Positions 36,281 to 45,657 of a DNA stretch of 64,000 nucleotides are shown here, one piece after another. The first letter of the stretch is position 1; the number at the start of each line of letters is the position of its first letter. Source of the DNA: Clostridium punense. Lineage in GTDB: Bacteria; Bacillota; Clostridia; Clostridiales; Clostridiaceae. The stretch covers positions 186,001 to 250,000 of the forward strand of contig NZ_JAGGLL010000001.1 of the NCBI RefSeq assembly GCF_017874425.1. Direction: 5' to 3'. The notes under the pieces were generated by a model. That model was not told the origin of the DNA. It saw nothing but the letters and a program-made list of their open reading frames with translations, and ran no database searches. Both the position numbers and the translations under genes were made by a program.

Positions 36281-36784
36281 TTAACTTCTATAGCTCTCTA
36301 CAATTTCTCCATAGTAAATTGTATGGTAATCACCTGCATCATAGCATTCTTCTTGTATATCCTTGCTTAGAAGGTTTGGATCCATTGCTTGTTTGTAAAC
36401 TATTTTACATTCGTAATGAATCATATCCACTCCTCCGATTATTGGAGTTTCCACAAGTTTTGATGGCATCAATTCTAAATTACATTCTTTAAACTTATCC
36501 ATATCTCTTCCTGATTTTGAACCAACAAAGCCTAGTTCTTTTCTTAGGTTATTGTTTACTGGAACACTTACAGTAAAGCTTTCTGCTTTTTCCATTAAGT
36601 CAAAGGTATATCTAGATTCTCTCACTAGTACTGTAAATATTGGTCTTCTCCATTCAAAGCCTATGTTTCCCCAGCTAATAGTCATTGTGTTAACTCTGTC
36701 TCCCTCCTTCACTGTAAGAAAGGCACCTACCTTATGTAGGTTTTCCATAGCTAATTCTAAGTTTTCAACAAATTTTGCACTCAT
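36281..36784 (-). CDS. Flavin reductase-like FMN-binding protein
   Basis: Member of the flavin reductase-like (split-barrel FMN-binding) domain family, 167 residues from ATG 36784, which has AAGGAG eight bases before it; the longer frame starts inside that site. Family features visible are NTMTISWGNIG near 32-42, RRPIFTVLVRESRYT near 46-60 and FTVSVP near 70-76. Such proteins bind FMN and often act as flavin reductases or small electron carriers; the partner is unknown. It is transcribed alone with its own terminator. Confidence 0.85.
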   Translation of the reverse strand: MSAKFVENLELAMENLHKVGAFLTVKEGDRVNTMTISWGNIGFEWRRPIFTVLVRESRYTFDLMEKAESFTVSVPVNNNLRKELGFVGSKSGRDMDKFKECNLELMPSKLVETPIIGGVDMIHYECKIVYKQAMDPNLLSKDIQEECYDAGDYHTIYYGEIVESYRS

Positions 36785-37104
36785 TTTTTTCACTCCTTAT
36801 ATTTATAGTGTAGATTTTCACTGCACTAATTTATTTCTCTAAAATGCCTTATGCAATGTTTAAGCAAATTATATCATTACTTATAAATAATTTTAATAGT
36901 TATATTTAGTTGCTTTTATTCATATTTAATTCCCAATTAATTTTAGATTTTCCCAATTAAATTACCCTCTATTAGGTTGATATTAAAATTTTATAACAAA
37001 CGACAATTCCTGTCATTAAAATAAATACTTTCCTATTTTTTAAAAATAATTCTTGTATAAGTTTATTTTTTCTTGAAGGTCAGCCATACGCTTTTTAACC
37101 TGAA
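36785..37104. other. Intergenic region
   Basis: 320 AT-rich bases upstream of the flavin reductase-like gene. AAAATGCCTTA at 36841-36851 resembles a family 1 repeat end but has no partner. No other feature seen. Confidence 0.5.
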
Positions 37105-38013
37105 TTATAATAAAGTAACTATTATTAATGGTATTGTAATTACTGAAAGTATTGTGCTTAAAAATACACATTGAGAAGCATACTCAGCATTCCCCCCATA
37201 CTTCGAGGCTATAATTGGAGCCATTACTGCTCCTGGCATTGCAATTATTATGACGCACACTCTTGTAAGTTCTCTGTCTAATCCTAATGTGGTCATAACT
37301 AAATAAACTAAAAGAGGAGCAACTATCAAGCATATAAAAGAACCTAGATATATAGTCCAATCAGAAAGCACTTCCTTAAAGTTGGCGGAAGACAGCATAG
37401 CTCCTACTATTAACATGGATATCGGTGTAGTTGTATCTCCCATTAGTTTAAGAGTTTTATATATAGGAGTTGGTAACTTAACTGGAGAAATAAACAACAC
37501 TAATCCTAGGCAAACAGCAATAAAAGCTGGATTTTTCAATACTTGTATAAAGGATCTCAAAGACTTTTTGCCACTATATAGGGATACACCTAATGTCCAT
37601 ACAAAAGCATTAAACACCATATTAAAGATTGCTCCATAAAACACACCCACATCTCCAAAAATACTTTGAAGCACTGGGTACCCCATAAAACCCACATTGG
37701 AAAAAGTGGTTATAAATCTTAATACTGGCTGTTTCTCCTTGGAAGCCTTAAAGAAAATAACTTTGCTTAAAGCATATAGCCCTAAGTGTATTACTATGGA
37801 ATAGATTACAATTTTCTTTGCACTATCTAGTAAGTTACTGTCAAATTCTAGGTTGAAGGTACTAACTATTAAAAAAGGTAAGGTTATATTAAGAAGCAAA
37901 CTGCTTAACCCCTTCTCCACTTCCTTAGTAATAAACCCTCTTTTAGTTGCATAAACACCTACCAGCATCATTAAGAACAATATTATCACTTGATTTATCA
38001 CATCAATATTCAT
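37105..38013 (-). CDS. AEC-family (auxin efflux carrier-like) transporter
   Basis: Membrane transporter of 302 residues with about ten helices in two five-helix halves, as usual for the AEC family. TLPFLIVSTFN near 46-56, FSNVGFMGYPVLQSIFG near 103-119 and AMPGAVMAPIIASKYGG near 257-273 are family-typical. Bacterial members export or take up organic acids such as malate or malonate; the substrate is not determined here. It lies downstream of the ornithine operon, separated by a terminator and 630 bp. Start after GGGGAGGAG. Confidence 0.88.
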   Translation of the reverse strand: MNIDVINQVIILFLMMLVGVYATKRGFITKEVEKGLSSLLLNITLPFLIVSTFNLEFDSNLLDSAKKIVIYSIVIHLGLYALSKVIFFKASKEKQPVLRFITTFSNVGFMGYPVLQSIFGDVGVFYGAIFNMVFNAFVWTLGVSLYSGKKSLRSFIQVLKNPAFIAVCLGLVLFISPVKLPTPIYKTLKLMGDTTTPISMLIVGAMLSSANFKEVLSDWTIYLGSFICLIVAPLLVYLVMTTLGLDRELTRVCVIIIAMPGAVMAPIIASKYGGNAEYASQCVFLSTILSVITIPLIIVTLL

Positions 38014-38645
38014 TTTTCTCCTCCCCTTTACTTATTATAATGTTAAATTTTGCTCATTAGTTTTATTCTCATTGGTAATTGATAACTTTTGTCGTACATC
38101 CCTTCTATAAAAATCCCTGTAATTCCCATAATTTGTTTTAAGATTTTATCTTTTAACTCCAGCATACTACAAATTCCCACCTAAAAAATCATGGAATTTA
38201 AGCAGCATTCTCTGTTAACATACACAGTTTTCCCAGGAAATATATAGAGCTCTATGTAAATAAATGGAAATATGTTGAAATTTATTTCCTGGAAAATATG
38301 TCCCATTATCCAACAGACAAATTTCTTTATTTAGAACCTAATTCTTTATTTAAGAAAGAAGAGCCACACTTCCTCACAATATTAAATAACCAAAGCTGGA
38401 ATTTGAAATACCCCAAAACTATTCTTGGTTGCTTTACCGACTAATACAAGGTTAAATAAAGGCCTTTTGGGGAAATCTTTGCCTTCTTTCACTTATTATA
38501 ATATATTAGTTTTTACGGTTTTACCACTGTCCCATGTTCTAAAAGTTTCAGTAAAAAAAATAAAACTGCTGACAAAATACTATTGTCAACAGCCTTATTA
38601 CTACCTATTTATCAAAGCTAGTTTTATCCTACATAATGATATTTA
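38014..38645. other. Region between the AEC transporter and ornithine operon
   Basis: 632 bp. Contains the ornithine operon terminator on the right. TTTTCCCAGGAAATA (38228) and TATTTCCTGGAAAA (38283) are inverted 45 bases apart upstream of the AEC gene, a possible regulatory stem. CCCCAAAA (38413) and TTTTGGGG (38466) form another distant pair. A 77-codon plus-strand frame (38425-38658) crosses the terminator and the orr end and is not credible. Confidence 0.5.
38553..38593 (-). terminator. Terminator of the ornithine degradation operon
   Basis: On the minus strand CTGTTGACAA pairs with TTGTCAGCAG (one mismatch) around seven bases, followed by TTTTATTTTTTTTAC. It lies about 50 bases past the orr stop. 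Confidence 0.85.
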
Positions 38646-39716
38646 TTATCCTACATAATATTTACTTACATAAGGCGAGGTCATAGCTTGTAGTAAGCAT
38701 CCATAGTCCATATAAAAATCTACTACATCTCCTACTCTATAGTCATATTTACTTTCAGTTACATCTAAAATTAGATGATCGCTACTAGCACCTAAAACTC
38801 TAATTCCATTATCTAAAGGAGTTATTCCATCCACTTTAATATCCTGTCTTCCAAGGGCAATAATTGCTCTTTTTATAACTCCTCTATCCTCAAACTTTGG
38901 AACCTCTCCAAAGGCATCTAAGCCTATTTTACCTGTAGGTACAGAGGGTTTATTTTTAATTTCTATGATTTCTCCTTTAAGAACAAAGCAATCCTTATGG
39001 GCATTAGGAACTTCCTTTCCATAAGCAGTTTCTCTTCCTAGTACTATAGACTCCCCAAGTCTTAATTGATTAATTCCCTTTGGCATAGTGTTATCCATTA
39101 CCATATAAAGACTGCTGGAGTTTCCTCCTGATATAATTGGAAGTTTTATTTCTAAAACCCTCTCAATTTTCTCCTTAATTGTAATGAGCTTGCTTAGGTT
39201 TTCTTCATCAGGTAATACACCCCCGTAACAGGTTAAGTTTGTTCCTACTCCTACTAGTTCTATATTAGGAAGTTTATTTATTTCCTTTGCCGCATCTAAA
39301 ACATCGTATTCTAAGACTCCCTCTCTTAAATCCCCTAAGTCTATCATCAATATAATCTTATGAATCTTATTTGCTCTTTTTGCTGCTTTTGATAGCTTTT
39401 TTACTGTTTCAACCTCTGAATTTAAGGATATATCTGCATACTTAACCACAGAAGAGGCATCACTTTCCATAGGAATTCTAAGAAGTAACTTTTCACACTT
39501 TGCTTCATTCACTCTCTTTAGGTTTGAAAGTCTTGAATCTCCTATAACCTTTAATCCACCTTCTATCATGGAATTAACTATAGGTTTTTGTGCACAAAAT
39601 ACCTTTGTAACTCCAACTACATCTATACCTAATCTTTGGCATATTTCAAGAATTGTTGATGTATTGTGTTTTATCTTATTTAAATTAGCTTCTATACAGG
39701 GATAGCTCCTCTTCAT
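38646..39716 (-). CDS. orr: Ornithine racemase
   Basis: PLP enzyme of the alanine racemase-like fold III family that interconverts L- and D-ornithine, the first step of oxidative ornithine degradation. The PLP lysine is Lys38 in GVTKVF. The N-terminal barrel (to about 230) includes LLRIPMES and MIDLGDLREG. The C-terminal beta-domain includes ASSDHLILD. 356 residues. It is the last gene of the operon; its ATG overlaps the end of the GlmL-like gene by four bases. Assignment to ornithine rather than another amino acid rests on the operon. Confidence 0.93.
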   Translation of the reverse strand: MKRSYPCIEANLNKIKHNTSTILEICQRLGIDVVGVTKVFCAQKPIVNSMIEGGLKVIGDSRLSNLKRVNEAKCEKLLLRIPMESDASSVVKYADISLNSEVETVKKLSKAAKRANKIHKIILMIDLGDLREGVLEYDVLDAAKEINKLPNIELVGVGTNLTCYGGVLPDEENLSKLITIKEKIERVLEIKLPIISGGNSSSLYMVMDNTMPKGINQLRLGESIVLGRETAYGKEVPNAHKDCFVLKGEIIEIKNKPSVPTGKIGLDAFGEVPKFEDRGVIKRAIIALGRQDIKVDGITPLDNGIRVLGASSDHLILDVTESKYDYRVGDVVDFYMDYGCLLQAMTSPYVSKYYVG

Positions 39717-41041
39717 AGCTTAAGACTCTCCTTTAATAAAGTAATTGCTGCTTCTTTATTTTCTCTGCTTAAAACTCCTGCGCAGGCCATAATATACATA
39801 TTATCTATAAGCACCTTGGCTTCCGCTCTTGGATACATGGTTAAATCCTCTTTAATTTCTTTTATTCCTTCAAGGGTTTCTTCACCCTTTGGAAGTCTTG
39901 TTAAAGCTCCACCAGTACCCACGATATATTTCACCATGGATAAATCCTTCCCATAGGCTAAGAAATTTTTTCCTGCCCCATAGACTCTTTTTATATATCC
40001 AACATGCCTGCTGATTGCTACTTCCACAGCTTTTTTAGTTAAAACTCCACTCCACTTTCTCTCTTCTTCCGTAGCTGGAATTGGCTTAATTTGATTTTCT
40101 ATATATTCTTTTGAGTTTCCTTCAGTTTCATGGTGTGTTAAAAGTTCTATTACGTTAATTCTATTAACATAAACCCCAAGGTCACCTTCTACAGTTCTTT
40201 TTGCCTTAGGCTCTGGAGTTACAAGGATGTCTAATACCTCTAAACTTCCCTCTGTAACTGAATGTACATCTGTAGTAGCTCCCCCAACATCAAAAACTAA
40301 TACATCCCCAAGGACATCATATAAAAGCTTGGTAGCTTCCATTACGGCTCCAGGAGTTGGCATTATTGCTCCATCCACCATTTCTTTGATTTTATCCATG
40401 CCCCCAGCCTTTACAATGTTTTTCTCAAAAGCATCTTGTATCATAGCCCTTGCTGGTTCCACATTTAATTCATCCACTCTAGGATAAACATTCTCTATAA
40501 CATAAAGTTCTTTTTCTTCAAATATTTCCTTCACTTCATCTACATTTGCACAATTACCGCAGTAAACCACTGGAATTCCAAGATCTGCTTCTGCTAAAAC
40601 CTCTGAATTGTAAAGTGCAGTTTCTCTTTCACCGTAGTCTGTGCCACCTGCAATCATAATTAAATTTGGACTTATTTCTCTTATCTTTTTTATGTCAGAT
40701 TTTCTAAGCCTTCCAGCTGTAACCATCTTAATAATGCCGCCAGCACCAAGAGCAGCTTCTCTTGCAGCTTTTACTGTCATATCTTGAACTAAGCCATGGA
40801 CAGTAATTTTTAGTCCCCCAGCAGCACTACTGGTTGCAAGCATTCTACCATAATCTAGCTTTTCTCCTAAGGCATCCTCAATTTCCTTTACTGCATTTTT
40901 TAGTCCAATGGTTACATCCCCTTGCAGCACAGAAGTAAAGGCTTTTCCTTGTCCAATCACTTCTACCCCATTTTTAAAATTAAAGGCCGTAACAAGGGTA
41001 GTAGTACTTCCAATTTCCGCAATTAAATACTCTACCTTCAT
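39713..41041 (-). CDS. GlmL/MutL-like ASKHA-fold protein of the ornithine operon
   Basis: About 442 residues of the MutL (GlmL) family first seen next to glutamate mutase. ASKHA-fold phosphate motifs are visible: IAEIGSTTTLVTAF at the start, FDVGGATTDVHSV near 255-268, and VGTGGALTRLP near 372-382. The role is thought to be chaperoning or reactivating B12 mutases, here probably the D-ornithine aminomutase; that is inference from family and context. The start at 41041 is spaced seven bases from GGAG; the GTG at 41047 lies in the site itself. A stable hairpin separates it from oraE. Confidence 0.88.
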   Translation of the reverse strand: MKVEYLIAEIGSTTTLVTAFNFKNGVEVIGQGKAFTSVLQGDVTIGLKNAVKEIEDALGEKLDYGRMLATSSAAGGLKITVHGLVQDMTVKAAREAALGAGGIIKMVTAGRLRKSDIKKIREISPNLIMIAGGTDYGERETALYNSEVLAEADLGIPVVYCGNCANVDEVKEIFEEKELYVIENVYPRVDELNVEPARAMIQDAFEKNIVKAGGMDKIKEMVDGAIMPTPGAVMEATKLLYDVLGDVLVFDVGGATTDVHSVTEGSLEVLDILVTPEPKAKRTVEGDLGVYVNRINVIELLTHHETEGNSKEYIENQIKPIPATEEERKWSGVLTKKAVEVAISRHVGYIKRVYGAGKNFLAYGKDLSMVKYIVGTGGALTRLPKGEETLEGIKEIKEDLTMYPRAEAKVLIDNMYIMACAGVLSRENKEAAITLLKESLKL

Positions 41042-41058
41042 AAGCACACTCCTATGAT

Positions 41059-41089
41059 TAAGGGCATACAGTAATTTTGTATGCCCTTA
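41059..41089 (-). terminator. Intra-operon hairpin between oraE and the GlmL-like gene
   Basis: TAAGGGCATACA and TGTATGCCCTTA form a perfect 12-bp stem around seven bases. The minus strand lacks a good T-run after it, so it may slow or partly stop transcription, or protect the upstream mRNA end, rather than end the operon. Confidence 0.6.
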
Positions 41090-41096
41090 GTTTATT

Positions 41097-43274
41097 TTAT
41101 TTTTCTTCTTTCATTAAAGTTTCAATGATGAAGGAAGCTACATGGTGTCCCTTGCTTCCACGGCCAAAGCCTGCATCCATACCGTTCGCTACAGCAATTT
41201 CATTAGTAACTTGAGTTCCTCCACAAGCTAATATAAGCTTGTCTCTAACTCCTTTTTCTATACAAAGGTCATTTAATTTTCTCATGTTCTTCATATGAAC
41301 ATCGTTATGAGTAATAATTGTACTCATTAAAATTGCATCAGCCTTTGTTTCAATAGCTGCATCAATTAACTTTTCTACTGGGCAAGAAGTTCCAAGGTAT
41401 ACAGCTTCTATACCGTATTTTTCTATTCCTCCATGCTTAATGTCAATTACTTCTCTTAAGCCAACAGAGTGCTCATCTTCTCCTGCAGTAGCTGCCACTA
41501 CTCTAATTGGACGATTCTTAACATATTCTCTCATTACATCATCTGCAAGAATTTCTTTAACCTCTGGAAGTTTTAATTCATCTCTAACAATTTTAAAGTT
41601 AACTCTTCCCTTAATCTCAACTAGAGTTCCTTCAGCATCTTGCATTACTTGCTTATGGATAATTTCCACGTCTGTTAAGTTCATATTTTTACCCATTTCA
41701 AGAGCTGCTGCTTCTGCAATTCTTGGATCTTCTGGAATAAATAATGTTACAGATACATAACCATCTTTTTTCCATTCAACTTCTGGAACAATGGTTCCAT
41801 CTTCTTTAACTTTTTCCATTCTCTTAATAACATTATCTTCTTCATCTAATTCATCAATGTAAACAATCTTGGTTCTATCGCAGAAAGTACATCCTTTTAT
41901 TGCATCACAAGCATGCTCATATTTTTCTGGTACATTGTTGTAACCAAAGTGAGCACAAACTGGTGCAAAGTAATCTTTATCTCTTGGAACTACAGTATCT
42001 ACTGCAAGTCCTCCATCTATTTTACGAGCAATACCATCACCGTTTCTTGCTGGATATTCTCCAGAGTCAACGAAGAATCCATCTTCAACTGCTTTAAAGT
42101 ATCCGCCATTTTCAATGATTTCCTCTAAGAATAATACAGCTCTTTCTTTAAGCTCTCTAACTTTTTCTGGTAGGTATCCTTCTTTTTTAAGTTCTACCAT
42201 ATCCATTAAGCCATCCATACCAATTAAGGCTTGTTTTGCAGTATTTACTGCATGGATGTTATTGTAATGCCATGGCACGTTTCTTCCTTCATCAGGAGTA
42301 ATTGTACTTTGGATATCTGCTGAAGTAAGCTCAGAGATTAATAAGTTTAAGCTGTGAGTTACTGTAGCCTCTCTTGTACAAGAGTCCATGTACTTAGTAT
42401 TCATTTGAGCTCTCATTTTATAATTTCTAAATAAGTCTCTTAGTGCCACTGCATAAGGTAAGTCATATCTTAAACATGGAGCTGGTGGCGCTGTTGGTGG
42501 TACTGTTGAAAGAGCAATATTACTTGGCTTCATTCCCACCATTTCAGAGTATTTAGAGTTTATAGCATGTTGAACCATAAGCTCTGGCATTACCATATAA
42601 CCCTTCATTGCTGTTGCATTGGCATTATGAGCTCCGTCTATTTGAAGCATATCTGCCCAAGCCATCATGTGCTTAGCAACAGCTGCATCTACGAAAGATC
42701 TTACCATGTTAATATTTCTGTATAAAACGTTGTATTGTGGGTCTTGGTGAGCACCGTTAACTCCCTCTTCAGCAAACATAACTGCTATATCAGGACCTGC
42801 AACCCCTGATACATAAGAGTGGAAGTTAATTTCTCTTCCAACTTCTTCTTCTATTAAATCAATAGCTTTTCTTGTAGCTCTTACTTCTTTTCTTGTAATT
42901 GGAACTCCACCAATTCCTTCTGGTGAACCTTCAATTAATCCATCATAATGGCTTTGTCCAGCAGTTCTGATAACCATGATGTGGTCAGCTCCATGCCATG
43001 CAGCCATTCTCATTCTTCTTATATCATCTTCAAATCTTCCTGAAGCAATTTCTGTAGTGATTACTGGTTTTGGTTGAGGATCTATGTTGTTAAAGCTTCT
43101 TGCTGATGGAAGAGCTTTACTATTTTTAAGTGGTTTTGTTATTTCTCTATATTCAAATTCTCCCATTGGTTCATTGTGAGCTTCTCTCCAATGCCAACCT
43201 CTTCTTTTTGGCTCATACTTATCTAAATCTTTAAGTATCTCTTCCACATTTATTTTTTTGTTTTCTTCTAGCAT
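41097..43274 (-). CDS. oraE: D-ornithine 4,5-aminomutase, large (E) subunit
   Basis: Adenosylcobalamin- and PLP-dependent mutase moving the delta amino group of D-ornithine to C4, giving 2,4-diaminopentanoate. 725 residues. The N-terminal TIM-barrel region includes QIDGAHNANATAMKGYMV near 211-228. The C-terminal Rossmann domain has the cobalamin motif D-x-H-x-x-G at 600-605 (axial His602), and Lys614 just after it is the candidate for the family's Schiff-base lysine. It overlaps oraS by one base and acts with it as a complex. Start after AGGGGGG. Confidence 0.97.
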   Translation of the reverse strand: MLEENKKINVEEILKDLDKYEPKRRGWHWREAHNEPMGEFEYREITKPLKNSKALPSARSFNNIDPQPKPVITTEIASGRFEDDIRRMRMAAWHGADHIMVIRTAGQSHYDGLIEGSPEGIGGVPITRKEVRATRKAIDLIEEEVGREINFHSYVSGVAGPDIAVMFAEEGVNGAHQDPQYNVLYRNINMVRSFVDAAVAKHMMAWADMLQIDGAHNANATAMKGYMVMPELMVQHAINSKYSEMVGMKPSNIALSTVPPTAPPAPCLRYDLPYAVALRDLFRNYKMRAQMNTKYMDSCTREATVTHSLNLLISELTSADIQSTITPDEGRNVPWHYNNIHAVNTAKQALIGMDGLMDMVELKKEGYLPEKVRELKERAVLFLEEIIENGGYFKAVEDGFFVDSGEYPARNGDGIARKIDGGLAVDTVVPRDKDYFAPVCAHFGYNNVPEKYEHACDAIKGCTFCDRTKIVYIDELDEEDNVIKRMEKVKEDGTIVPEVEWKKDGYVSVTLFIPEDPRIAEAAALEMGKNMNLTDVEIIHKQVMQDAEGTLVEIKGRVNFKIVRDELKLPEVKEILADDVMREYVKNRPIRVVAATAGEDEHSVGLREVIDIKHGGIEKYGIEAVYLGTSCPVEKLIDAAIETKADAILMSTIITHNDVHMKNMRKLNDLCIEKGVRDKLILACGGTQVTNEIAVANGMDAGFGRGSKGHHVASFIIETLMKEEK

Positions 43275-43636
43275 TATTTATCCCCCCTAAATAATCCTGA
43301 TACTTCAGCCCAACCTTTACCTTCTCCTAGTTCACGGCCTGCATCTAAGTAGTTTATTCCTTTTAGCTCTGCATACTTTAAAACCACATTTCCCATGCCT
43401 TTTCCTAAAAGCTTTGCTTTCATACCTTCTTGAACTATTTTTGAAGACTCTATACTTGAAAAACCCATTCTTAAAAGTACAGATCTTTCTATAGATGATG
43501 AAGTATTGTTATGAGCTAAGTCTACCATTGGTGTAACTATTTGCTCAGTTAGTGCCCAAAATCTTTCATATAATTGCTCATCAGTTAGATTTTTTAAATG
43601 TTCTCTTCTTTTTTGAAAATCATCTTCTCTTTTCAC
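43274..43636 (-). CDS. oraS: D-ornithine 4,5-aminomutase, small (S) subunit
   Basis: Small subunit of 120 residues required for OraE activity. It begins KREDDFQKRREHLKNL and contains SIERSVLLRMGFSS, both characteristic of OraS. The start is GTG 43636, preceded by GGGGGG at seven bases; an extended frame from a TTG at 43651 overlaps that site. A family 2 repeat fills the whole gap between it and ortB, so the RBS lies just beyond the repeat. Confidence 0.95.
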   Translation of the reverse strand: MKREDDFQKRREHLKNLTDEQLYERFWALTEQIVTPMVDLAHNNTSSSIERSVLLRMGFSSIESSKIVQEGMKAKLLGKGMGNVVLKYAELKGINYLDAGRELGEGKGWAEVSGLFRGDK

Positions 43637-43658
43637 TGCTTTTCCCCCCAATTATTTA

Positions 43659-43792
43659 TTTAACAACATTTTGGAAGCTTTAATGCTCCCATCTTCTTTT
43701 AGTGGCAGTTGCTCTGACTATTTAAGCTGCTTTAGTAGCAGTACAAATTAGCTTCCAAAGTTGTGAACAAAATGAACTTGTTCATTATTTAA
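43659..43792 (-). repeat. Interspersed inverted-repeat element, family 2, copy 2
   Basis: 134 bp, TTTAACAACATTTTGGAAGC to CTTCCAAAGTTGTGAAC and on to ATTATTTAA, in the same orientation and length as 21637-21770. The element occupies the ortB-oraS gap and its last bases include the ortB stop codon. It can fold into a long stem in the operon mRNA. Confidence 0.75.
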
Positions 43793-45197
43793 CGAAAATG
43801 CCATGGCTCGAAAGTATATCTATTACTTCTACCTTGCTTAATTTTGTTTCTTCACATAGGAAGTCTACATCAAGAATATCTACTGTATTGCTGTCTAACT
43901 TTTTAATGCTATTTTTAATAAGTGATTTTCTATATCCATTCAGATCCTTATCATCTATTTGAAGCATTGCTGGACTTTCTGGAAGCACAATATTTTTGCC
44001 TGGAACCTCTGTCTTTGGATCTCCTTTAAGAATTTCTATACCATTGTTTTTTGCAAAGGTAAGTTGAGGTAAAATGTGCTTTCCTGCTCCAGTATATTCT
44101 GTTTCTTGAATTACTATAATTTCGTCATCTTCCATCTCTTGAGCTATTACAAAAGCTGCTGCAAGAGAAGTATTTCCTGCTGGCCCTCTTTCTAAGCCTT
44201 CTAGTTGAGCAAGAAGCTCTGTCATATAGAAAACCTGTCCTTGAGCTACAGTTACATATCTATCTAAATATCTAAGTGGTCTTGCTGCACTTCTTGGTAC
44301 ATCACTTCTATCTGGCCAAACCATAAATGGAATTCCAAAGCCAGTGTGGCCAGTAGTGAAGGATTTTCGGTTAAAGTCCTTATCACTTGCCATATGAAGT
44401 CCTTCTAAATTTACTGAAGCTCCTACTAATTTAGTGCTTGTAGCTCCAGCTTTTATAAGACCTCTTGCTGTACCAGTTACGTTTCCACCACCAGCATGGG
44501 TAGCAATTACCACTTCTGGGTCCTTGCCAAATTTCTCTCTACATTGAGTTGCAATTTCATAACCTAAGGTTTCTACTCCTGCAATTCCATAGGAAGAGTA
44601 TAAAGATGCATTGTAGAAGCCTGTTTCTTCTAATACATTTAAGTACGTATAGAAAAGCTCTGGTCCTACAGTTAGTTGAAGCACCTCTGCTCCTAAACCT
44701 TCACATTTTCTTCCCTTTTCTAGAATTTCTGGCTGACCTACTTTTTTAGAGTCATAGCACTCTTGAACGATTATACATTTTAACCCCTGCATAGCTGCTT
44801 GAGATGCTACCGCTGCTCCATAGTTTCCTGAGGTTGCAGAGGCAACTCCCTTATATCCTCTTTGCTTTGCATCATAAACTGATACTGAGGCTCTTCTATC
44901 TTTAAAGCTTCCTGAAGGATTACAGCTTTCATCCTTTATGAAAATTCTAGCTGCTTTTCCTGTTTTAGAAACCTTTCTTGCTAAAGCTGTAATATTTTTT
45001 AACTCTAGAAGAGGTGTGTTACCTACCCCAACTTCTCTTTGAATTTTCATGATGTCACTTAAGGAATATCCAGTGTCTCTCATCATAGCTTCATAATCAA
45101 AAGCTAAGGCTCCTGTTTCATACTTACTAAAGTCAATACCAACTGACTTTATCATTATTTCATTTTTTCTCTCCATGAGAGCTTCATATTTATTCAC
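43785..45197 (-). CDS. ortB: 2-amino-4-oxopentanoate thiolase, OrtB subunit
   Basis: PLP-dependent subunit of the thiolase that splits 2-amino-4-oxopentanoate with CoA into acetyl-CoA and alanine. It has the fold II (threonine synthase-like) core with the PLP lysine in NPSGSFKDRRAS (about residue 99) and the phosphate loop ATSGNYGAA near 130. About 470 residues. Two GTG codons can start it: 45206, very close to GGAAG, or 45197, six bases after AGGTG; I prefer the second. Follows ortA by 22 bases. The stop codon lies in a family 2 repeat. Confidence 0.94.
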   Translation of the reverse strand: MNKYEALMERKNEIMIKSVGIDFSKYETGALAFDYEAMMRDTGYSLSDIMKIQREVGVGNTPLLELKNITALARKVSKTGKAARIFIKDESCNPSGSFKDRRASVSVYDAKQRGYKGVASATSGNYGAAVASQAAMQGLKCIIVQECYDSKKVGQPEILEKGRKCEGLGAEVLQLTVGPELFYTYLNVLEETGFYNASLYSSYGIAGVETLGYEIATQCREKFGKDPEVVIATHAGGGNVTGTARGLIKAGATSTKLVGASVNLEGLHMASDKDFNRKSFTTGHTGFGIPFMVWPDRSDVPRSAARPLRYLDRYVTVAQGQVFYMTELLAQLEGLERGPAGNTSLAAAFVIAQEMEDDEIIVIQETEYTGAGKHILPQLTFAKNNGIEILKGDPKTEVPGKNIVLPESPAMLQIDDKDLNGYRKSLIKNSIKKLDSNTVDILDVDFLCEETKLSKVEVIDILSSHGIFVK

Positions 45198-45219
45198 CTT
45201 ATTCACCTACTTCCTTACA

Positions 45220-45510
45220 CTATTTGAATAGCATTTCCTTTGCTTGCTTTCCTACATAAGCTATCTCACTTACATACCTACCAAAGTCATGGGTGTAAGC
45301 TGGTTCTACTGCTGTTACTACCCCTCTAACTTTTCTTCCACTAGGAGTTTCAATTTCTGTCTCTTCTCCTAAGCTACATTCTGTTGTAGTAAAGCCTCTA
45401 ACCCACATCATAAGTGGAGTGATTTTTGTTTCCTCTGGTATAACAGGTGATCTATCCTCTGGATCTAAAACTTTGTTTGTTATCTCAACGAAAGTTCCTA
45501 CCTTAATCAA
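45220..45510 (-). CDS. ortA: 2-amino-4-oxopentanoate thiolase, OrtA subunit
   Basis: Small partner of OrtB, 96 residues from TTG 45510, which has GGAGGTG six bases upstream; a longer frame to 45525 begins inside that site. EITNKVLDPEDRSPVIPEETK and GFTTTECSLGEETEI are typical segments, and the C-terminus ends with HDFGRYVSEI. It is required with OrtB for thiolytic cleavage. It stands 250 bp downstream of ord with two hairpins between, but no separate promoter could be recognised. Confidence 0.93.
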   Translation of the reverse strand: MIKVGTFVEITNKVLDPEDRSPVIPEETKITPLMMWVRGFTTTECSLGEETEIETPSGRKVRGVVTAVEPAYTHDFGRYVSEIAYVGKQAKEMLFK

Positions 45511-45608
45511 GTTATCCACCTCCAAATTTTTAATCTATCTTTTATTTTTAACCATGCCTTCTCATAAACTCTCAATTTATACTTAACTGAAAGTGACTTT
45601 ATAATATG

Positions 45609-45657
45609 CTTCCTTGAGCAAATTTCTCATATATTTATAAAAATTACTCAAGGAAGT
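45609..45657 (-). other. Stem-loop between ord and ortA
   Basis: CTTCCTTGAG (45609-45618) and CTCAAGGAAG (45648-45657) are exact inverted repeats 29 bases apart. A second stem AGGCTTT/AAAGCCT at 45694-45714 lies closer to ord. No T-run follows on the minus strand, so attenuation or mRNA processing is more likely than full termination. Confidence 0.5.

Noticed and set aside
36841-36851. Further copy of repeat family 1
   Set aside because: Only AAAATGCCTTA matches; no inverted partner or interior sequence is found, so chance cannot be excluded.
38425-38658. 77-codon plus-strand frame as a gene
   Set aside because: It crosses the ornithine operon terminator and the end of orr and has no convincing ribosome binding site.
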